Source: CAYXVU01 sp964468725 (lineage in GTDB: Bacteria; Acidobacteriota; Blastocatellia; UBA7656). Taken from it: a stretch of 18,533 bases of DNA. Positions within the stretch are counted from its first letter, which is position 1, and each line of letters starts with the position of its first letter. Positions 14,997-18,533 of this stretch are shown here, in pieces. The stretch spans positions 1 to 18,533 of the forward strand of contig CAYXVU010000115.1 of NCBI GenBank assembly GCA_964468725.1, in the 5' to 3' direction. A model generated the notes under the pieces. The model did not search any database, had not been told where the DNA came from, and saw only the letters and a list, made by a program, of their open reading frames with translations. The translations under genes were made by a program, and so were the position numbers.

Positions 14997-16289
14997 TTAC
15001 GGTGCGACAGGCAGAAGGAGAATGCCTTCACCGCTGCTGAAGATACCCGCTATGCAAGCCGTCATCAGGGTTGCTAACGTCGCCGCCAACAGCGCGCGCC
15101 ATCCGAGACTGGCCAAATCATCCCGCCGCGAAGGAACCAATACCGCCGTGCCGCCGATAAAAATCGCCACCGACGCGACGTGCGCAAAACCGCAAAGCGC
15201 ATAGCTCAAAATCACTACGGTGCGCGGGTCGCTCACCGTGCCTGTGGCGATCATGGCTGACAGGTCTTGATACGAGACGACTTCGGTCAAGATCACCCGC
15301 TCGCCGAGCAACCGCGCCGCTTCCGGCACGTCGTCGGTTCGCAAGCCGAGCAGAAAGGCGACCGGATAAAATAGCCAACTCAATATACGCACAATCGAAA
15401 GCGGCTCTGCCAAGCCAAACCATGAACTGACGAAGGCCAGCAGCTTGTCAGCAAGCGCCACCAGTCCGAGCACTGCAATCAACAAAGCCGTGATGCCCGC
15501 CGCGAGTCGTAACCCGTCCATCGCGCCTTGAATGATGGCGCTCATCAAGTTGGGCGAGCGCATTGCCTGATCTTCCGGCGGCACACCGGCCAGCGTCTCC
15601 GGCCTTTCACTTTCGGGGAGCAGTAGTTTCGCCATCACCACCGCCGCCGGTATCGAAAGGATGGAAGCCGAAAGCAGATGTCCGGCAATCTGCGGGAACG
15701 ACTGGTTGAGAAAGGCGACATAGACGCCGAGCGTCGAAGAGGCAACCGTAGCCATGCCGGTGGTAAGGATGGTGAGCAATTCCGAGCGCGTCATCTTGTC
15801 GAGGTAAGGGCGCACGACGAGCGCCGATTCGACGCCGACGAAGATATTCGACGCGCCGCACAGCGCCTCTGCGCCGCTGATCTTCATGGTGCTGTGAAAG
15901 AGTTTGGCAAACAGCCTGACCACCCATTGCAACAGGCCGATGTGATAGAGCACGGCTGTGAAGGCTGAAAAGAAGATGGCGACCGGCAAGACTTGAAAGA
16001 TCAAAATGAAACCGACCGAGCCGCTTTCGCCGGGGCTCGCTGCCAGCGGCCCGAATAAAAACGCCGTGCCGCTCTTTGACGCGCTCAGTAATGCCAACAC
16101 CGCATCATTGAGCCACAAAAAGATGCGATGCGAACCCGGCAAGCGAAAGATCAAAAGCCCGATGGCCAGTTGCAAGCCGAGTCCCCACCCAATCGTGCGC
16201 CACGCGACGCTGCGACGATTTGAGGAGCAAGCCCACGCGATGCCCGCAAAGACGAAGAAGCCGATCAGCGAGATGATGCGATCAATCAT
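14997..16289 (-). CDS. NupC/CNT-family nucleoside transporter
   Basis: Concentrative nucleoside transporters bring nucleosides through the inner membrane with sodium or protons. The 430-residue protein is strongly hydrophobic with many membrane segments, starting at residues about 4-21 and 35-50. The CNT core is clear: KSGTAFLFGPL (about 72-82), VLPVAIFFSAFTAVLYHIG (about 100-118), GAEALCGASNIFVGVE (139-154) with the family glutamate Glu154, and MTRSELLTILTTGMATVASS (166-185). Near the end ALCGFAHVASVAIFIGG matches the family's second substrate half. By eye, the Gln-Thr preceding the glutamate in well-studied CNTs appears as Gly-Val here, so selectivity may differ. It lies downstream of the CorA-like gene (90-base gap). 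No close ribosome site; GGAGA is about 14 bases away. Confidence 0.94.
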   Translation of the reverse strand: MIDRIISLIGFFVFAGIAWACSSNRRSVAWRTIGWGLGLQLAIGLLIFRLPGSHRIFLWLNDAVLALLSASKSGTAFLFGPLAASPGESGSVGFILIFQVLPVAIFFSAFTAVLYHIGLLQWVVRLFAKLFHSTMKISGAEALCGASNIFVGVESALVVRPYLDKMTRSELLTILTTGMATVASSTLGVYVAFLNQSFPQIAGHLLSASILSIPAAVVMAKLLLPESERPETLAGVPPEDQAMRSPNLMSAIIQGAMDGLRLAAGITALLIAVLGLVALADKLLAFVSSWFGLAEPLSIVRILSWLFYPVAFLLGLRTDDVPEAARLLGERVILTEVVSYQDLSAMIATGTVSDPRTVVILSYALCGFAHVASVAIFIGGTAVLVPSRRDDLASLGWRALLAATLATLMTACIAGIFSSGEGILLLPVAP

Positions 16290-16379
16290 GTGCGGCTAAC
16301 GATAATCTCCGCCCGCGCCTTTGAGCAAATCAAAATGTTTGCGTGACAAAGCTCTGTATCCCAGATGCACAGACCGGGT

Positions 16380-17960
16380 TCACTTCCTGCGCCAATGGTT
16401 CCAAATCAACCACGATGCAAAAGAGAGCGCCCCGACGACCGCCATAGCGATGCCGAATCTTTTCCATGAACCACCACTAACGAAGTTCATCCCAAATCCG
16501 CCAATCACCGCACCGAGAGGCAGGAATACAAAGGTCAGGAAGTTCAATAATGCGGCGATGCTCTTGTCGTTCTTGGCTTCGTAATACTCCTGAATTTGCC
16601 TCACTTCGCTGCTCACCAGTTCGTAGAGCGCGCCGGTTTCCAGTCCGACATGGAATTTGCGGTAGAGTTCGTTGCCCAGCGGTTTACGAGTGATTTCATT
16701 GAGCCAATACTTATTGCGAAAGCGCGTGAAGCGGTCTGCCAGTTGCCGGACTTCGCGCAGGTTGGCATGGATGTCTGCGACTTTGCGCACCATCGCTTCG
16801 GCAAAGACGAAGAGTTGATACTTCTGATAGAGCGCGTACAGATACAGCGGCAGGTAATCGTTTTCGATGTTGTGCGGCAACCCCGTTCGGTTAAAAGCGA
16901 GGTCTTCCGTAGCCAGAAACACAACGTTATCTTTCAAGGCCAGCCCGCGCCAGCAATTCCATACGAAGACGCGGTTGTCGCTCATCATTCGTTTCGCTTC
17001 GTCGGGCGAGGGCGCGTAAGCCGACCTGCCAACCGATGCTCCCAATGCCGTGCAGGTGGCGAATTCATAAAGCCAGCGATCTTCGACCGTATCGAACGCG
17101 CCTTTTTCGGATTCGACCAATTGGCCATCCAAACATGCGTAAGAGAGCAGATGACAGCGTTCGCCGTAGATTTGTCCGGCATCGGTTTCGCTGTAGCGAT
17201 GCGGCGGCGAGGTCGCATCCAAAAGGGTTCGGTACGTCGTCGGATTCGGTTCCACTTTGCAATCTGCGCTGACTATCCCTTGCAACAGAAAATCCATCAG
17301 GTCGCGCACCGAAAGCGTCGTCCGCGATTTGGCTTTGCCCGTAGCCGCAAACTCAAGTTGCGGCAAGCGGTAATCGAGCGTCGGCGCGTGAACCAGCCGC
17401 AGGTAGTAATTCAGATCAATCAGTTGAGAAAACTGTGGCCGCGCTTCTGTCAAAGCCGCTTTGAGAATCAGCAAGCCCAGCCCGGTCGGAAACAGCATCG
17501 TTTCGGCGTAGTGGAAACGGGCGGCGATTTTCTGATCGTCACTCGTTTCGCCGTTCTTCTCAGAGTGAGGAATAACCGTGAAATCTTTGATCGCGTCCAA
17601 TCGCTGGTCATCAAGCCGGAGCCACAGCAGCGCATCGGGATTGAGCCGCGCGCGAAAGGCGCGATAGTCGGCAGTGATTTGCCTCTCCCACGATTGAACC
17701 TCCTCTCGCCACTTGGCAAACCTCACGCCCGGTCGCGCAGCGGTCAACAGCGCGGTTTCAGGAAAGATGAGGCTGCGAACGTAAGGCAGAAAAAAGAAGG
17801 TGTCGTCAATCGCTGCGTCAACCTCCTTCAGTTGCGAGAAGCGCAATCGCCAACCCGAAGGGAGGGCCTGCGGGCAGGCGATGCCGCTTTTATCCGTTAG
17901 CGCGTGCAGAAACGGGTAGATGAGAACGGTGAAATGGTTTTGCAGGTTGATAGGTTTCAT
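16380..17960 (-). CDS. Large CorA-like membrane protein with C-terminal GMN motif
   Basis: CorA-type proteins (2-TM GMN superfamily) are pentameric Mg2+/divalent-metal channels with a large cytoplasmic N-domain and two C-terminal membrane helices joined by a loop starting with GMN. This 526-residue protein ends exactly so: TM1 LLNFLTFVFLPLGAVIGGF (about 471-489), GMN at about 490-492, the short loop FVSGGSWKR, then TM2 FGIAMAVVGALSFASWLIW (about 502-520). A long helical stretch before TM1 (SSEVRQIQEYYEAK) fits the CorA stalk. But the N-domain is far larger than in CorA (about 315 aa) and not recognised. It contains conserved-looking EDRWLYEFATCTALG and ENDYLPLYLYALYQKYQ segments. The start at 17960 (MKPINLQNHF) is chosen because the ORF upstream runs into an inverted-repeat element. 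Ion transport is an inference from the C-terminus. Confidence 0.75.
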   Translation of the reverse strand: MKPINLQNHFTVLIYPFLHALTDKSGIACPQALPSGWRLRFSQLKEVDAAIDDTFFFLPYVRSLIFPETALLTAARPGVRFAKWREEVQSWERQITADYRAFRARLNPDALLWLRLDDQRLDAIKDFTVIPHSEKNGETSDDQKIAARFHYAETMLFPTGLGLLILKAALTEARPQFSQLIDLNYYLRLVHAPTLDYRLPQLEFAATGKAKSRTTLSVRDLMDFLLQGIVSADCKVEPNPTTYRTLLDATSPPHRYSETDAGQIYGERCHLLSYACLDGQLVESEKGAFDTVEDRWLYEFATCTALGASVGRSAYAPSPDEAKRMMSDNRVFVWNCWRGLALKDNVVFLATEDLAFNRTGLPHNIENDYLPLYLYALYQKYQLFVFAEAMVRKVADIHANLREVRQLADRFTRFRNKYWLNEITRKPLGNELYRKFHVGLETGALYELVSSEVRQIQEYYEAKNDKSIAALLNFLTFVFLPLGAVIGGFGMNFVSGGSWKRFGIAMAVVGALSFASWLIWNHWRRK

Positions 17961-17968
17961 AGGCTCTC

Positions 17969-18168
17969 GAGCCTTTCTGAAAAGTTCCGCAGGGCAAGCT
18001 CTGCTAAGAGCGGCCTGTCTATGGTCGGGCGATACCGAGTGTTTGTAGTTCCGTATGAGCGGCCTGTTAAACATCAATCGAAAGCAGGTCGCTCCTACGA
18101 AGCTAGAGTTAACGCTTAGACAATCGGCTATAGCCCGGTTGTCCCTACAGAGTTTTTCAGAAACCCTC
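17969..18168. mobile_element. Putative miniature inverted-repeat element (about 200 bp)
   Basis: The two ends are inverted copies of each other. The left end (17969-17994, GAGCCTTTCTGAAAAG...) and the reverse complement of the right end (18143-18168, GAGGGTTTCTGAAAAA...) agree at 20 of about 26 positions, including a ten-base identical TTTCTGAAAA. The inside has no credible gene but has short direct repeats: AGTTCCG at 17983 and 18047, GAGCGGCCTGT at 18008 and 18057, and a GGCTATAGCC palindrome at 18126. It fills the gap between the CorA-like and TPR-like genes, its right edge lying on the TPR gene's stop codon. No clean target-site duplication is seen. It may be a MITE or a decayed insertion-sequence remnant. 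No transposase is nearby. Confidence 0.5.
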
Positions 18169-18533
18169 TATAGCCCGCGCAGCACCTCCGCGCACTTGCC
18201 CAAGCGTTTATAGACTTCCTGTTGTTCATCGGCAGCCAGCGCGTCTATTTGTGCGCGGATCGCGCTCATCTCTTGCGCCGAGGGTTCAGGCAACGTGCCT
18301 GCTTGCAGCCAAGGTTGAATTCTATCGCAAGCCTGCAAGACATCCTGCGCCGCTTCGTCCCAGCGTTTCAACTCCAACAAGAGCATCATCCGGTATCGGA
18401 TGTATTGAATGAGTTGCGGCAGTAAGTGCGTCAACCCCGCGTCAACGCTCATGGCTTGCCAGTCAATGCCCTCTTTGTAATGCGCCAGCGCGTTATCCCA
18501 GTCTTTTAAGGACTCAAGAGCAATCGCCTTGTT
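18168..18533 (-). CDS. TPR-like helical protein, C-terminal part, cut by window edge
   Basis: The frame is open from the window end to a TAG at 18168, giving the last 121 residues. The first visible stretch, ALESLKDWDNALAHYKEGI, has the A-helix/B-helix pattern of tetratricopeptide repeats. A second similar unit is RMMLLLELKRWDEAAQDVL. The rest is helical and hydrophilic, ending KRLGKCAEVLRGL. TPRs mediate protein-protein contact; the partner is unknown. An internal ATG at 18452 exists, but the coding pattern clearly continues upstream, so the gene is treated as 5'-truncated by the window. The stop codon is shared with the edge of the inverted-repeat element. Confidence 0.75.
   Translation of the reverse strand, partial: NKAIALESLKDWDNALAHYKEGIDWQAMSVDAGLTHLLPQLIQYIRYRMMLLLELKRWDEAAQDVLQACDRIQPWLQAGTLPEPSAQEMSAIRAQIDALAADEQQEVYKRLGKCAEVLRGL

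Noticed and set aside
16596..17900. 434-codon open frame on the plus strand
   Set aside because: It is antisense to the CorA-like gene, has no recognisable domain, and mirrors the GC-rich codon bias of the real gene.
17961..18077. Longer N-terminus (39 residues) of the CorA-like protein
   Set aside because: The extension lies inside the inverted-repeat element and reads as a chance open frame.
1..18533. tRNA, rRNA, CRISPR array or phage genes
   Set aside because: None was recognised in reading either strand.

Overview
This is an 18.5 kb bacterial window with a 100-base assembly gap at 13057-13156. Most genes look like ordinary chromosomal genes of a moderately GC-rich (roughly 55-60 %) bacterium. 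A CIRCE-controlled groES-groEL operon, several proteins with Sec signal peptides, a secreted PD40/S9 peptidase, a penicillin-acylase-family hydrolase and a deoxyhypusine-synthase-like protein together resemble soil Acidobacteriota genomes. That placement is an inference from gene content, not a proven identification.

Layout. (1) 1-905, minus strand: the start of groEL, then groES, behind a consensus sigma70 promoter (TTGACA-17-TATAAT) that abuts a CIRCE operator. (2) 954-3035, plus: an exported penicillin/AHL-acylase-family Ntn-hydrolase. (3) 3116-7655, minus: five genes transcribed in the order Thr/Ser dehydratase, RidA, Asp/Glu racemase, a second dehydratase broken by an internal deletion, and a group II PLP decarboxylase. 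They are read away from a divergent ArsR-type regulator (7777-8085, plus). (4) 8366-9502, plus: a deoxyhypusine/homospermidine-synthase-family enzyme. (5) 9590-13056: two exported peptidases, S9 (minus) and M20 (plus), fired from back-to-back promoters. The M20 gene runs into the gap. (6) 13199-14740: D-aminoacyl-tRNA deacylase (minus) and an aldo/keto reductase (plus). (7) 14824-18533, minus: a possible 48-aa membrane protein, a NupC-type nucleoside transporter, an unusual large CorA-like protein with a C-terminal GMN motif, a small inverted-repeat element, and the end of a TPR-like protein.

The most interesting unit is the 3.1-8.1 kb amino-acid cluster. PLP dehydratases release reactive 2-aminoacrylate/2-aminocrotonate-type enamines, RidA hydrolyses such enamines, a racemase can interconvert acidic amino-acid enantiomers, and a decarboxylase can remove a carboxyl group. 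A divergent one-component regulator suggests that one amino acid or intermediate induces the set. The substrate cannot be read from the sequence. One of the two dehydratases is already dead, so the pathway may be in decay or the second copy redundant.
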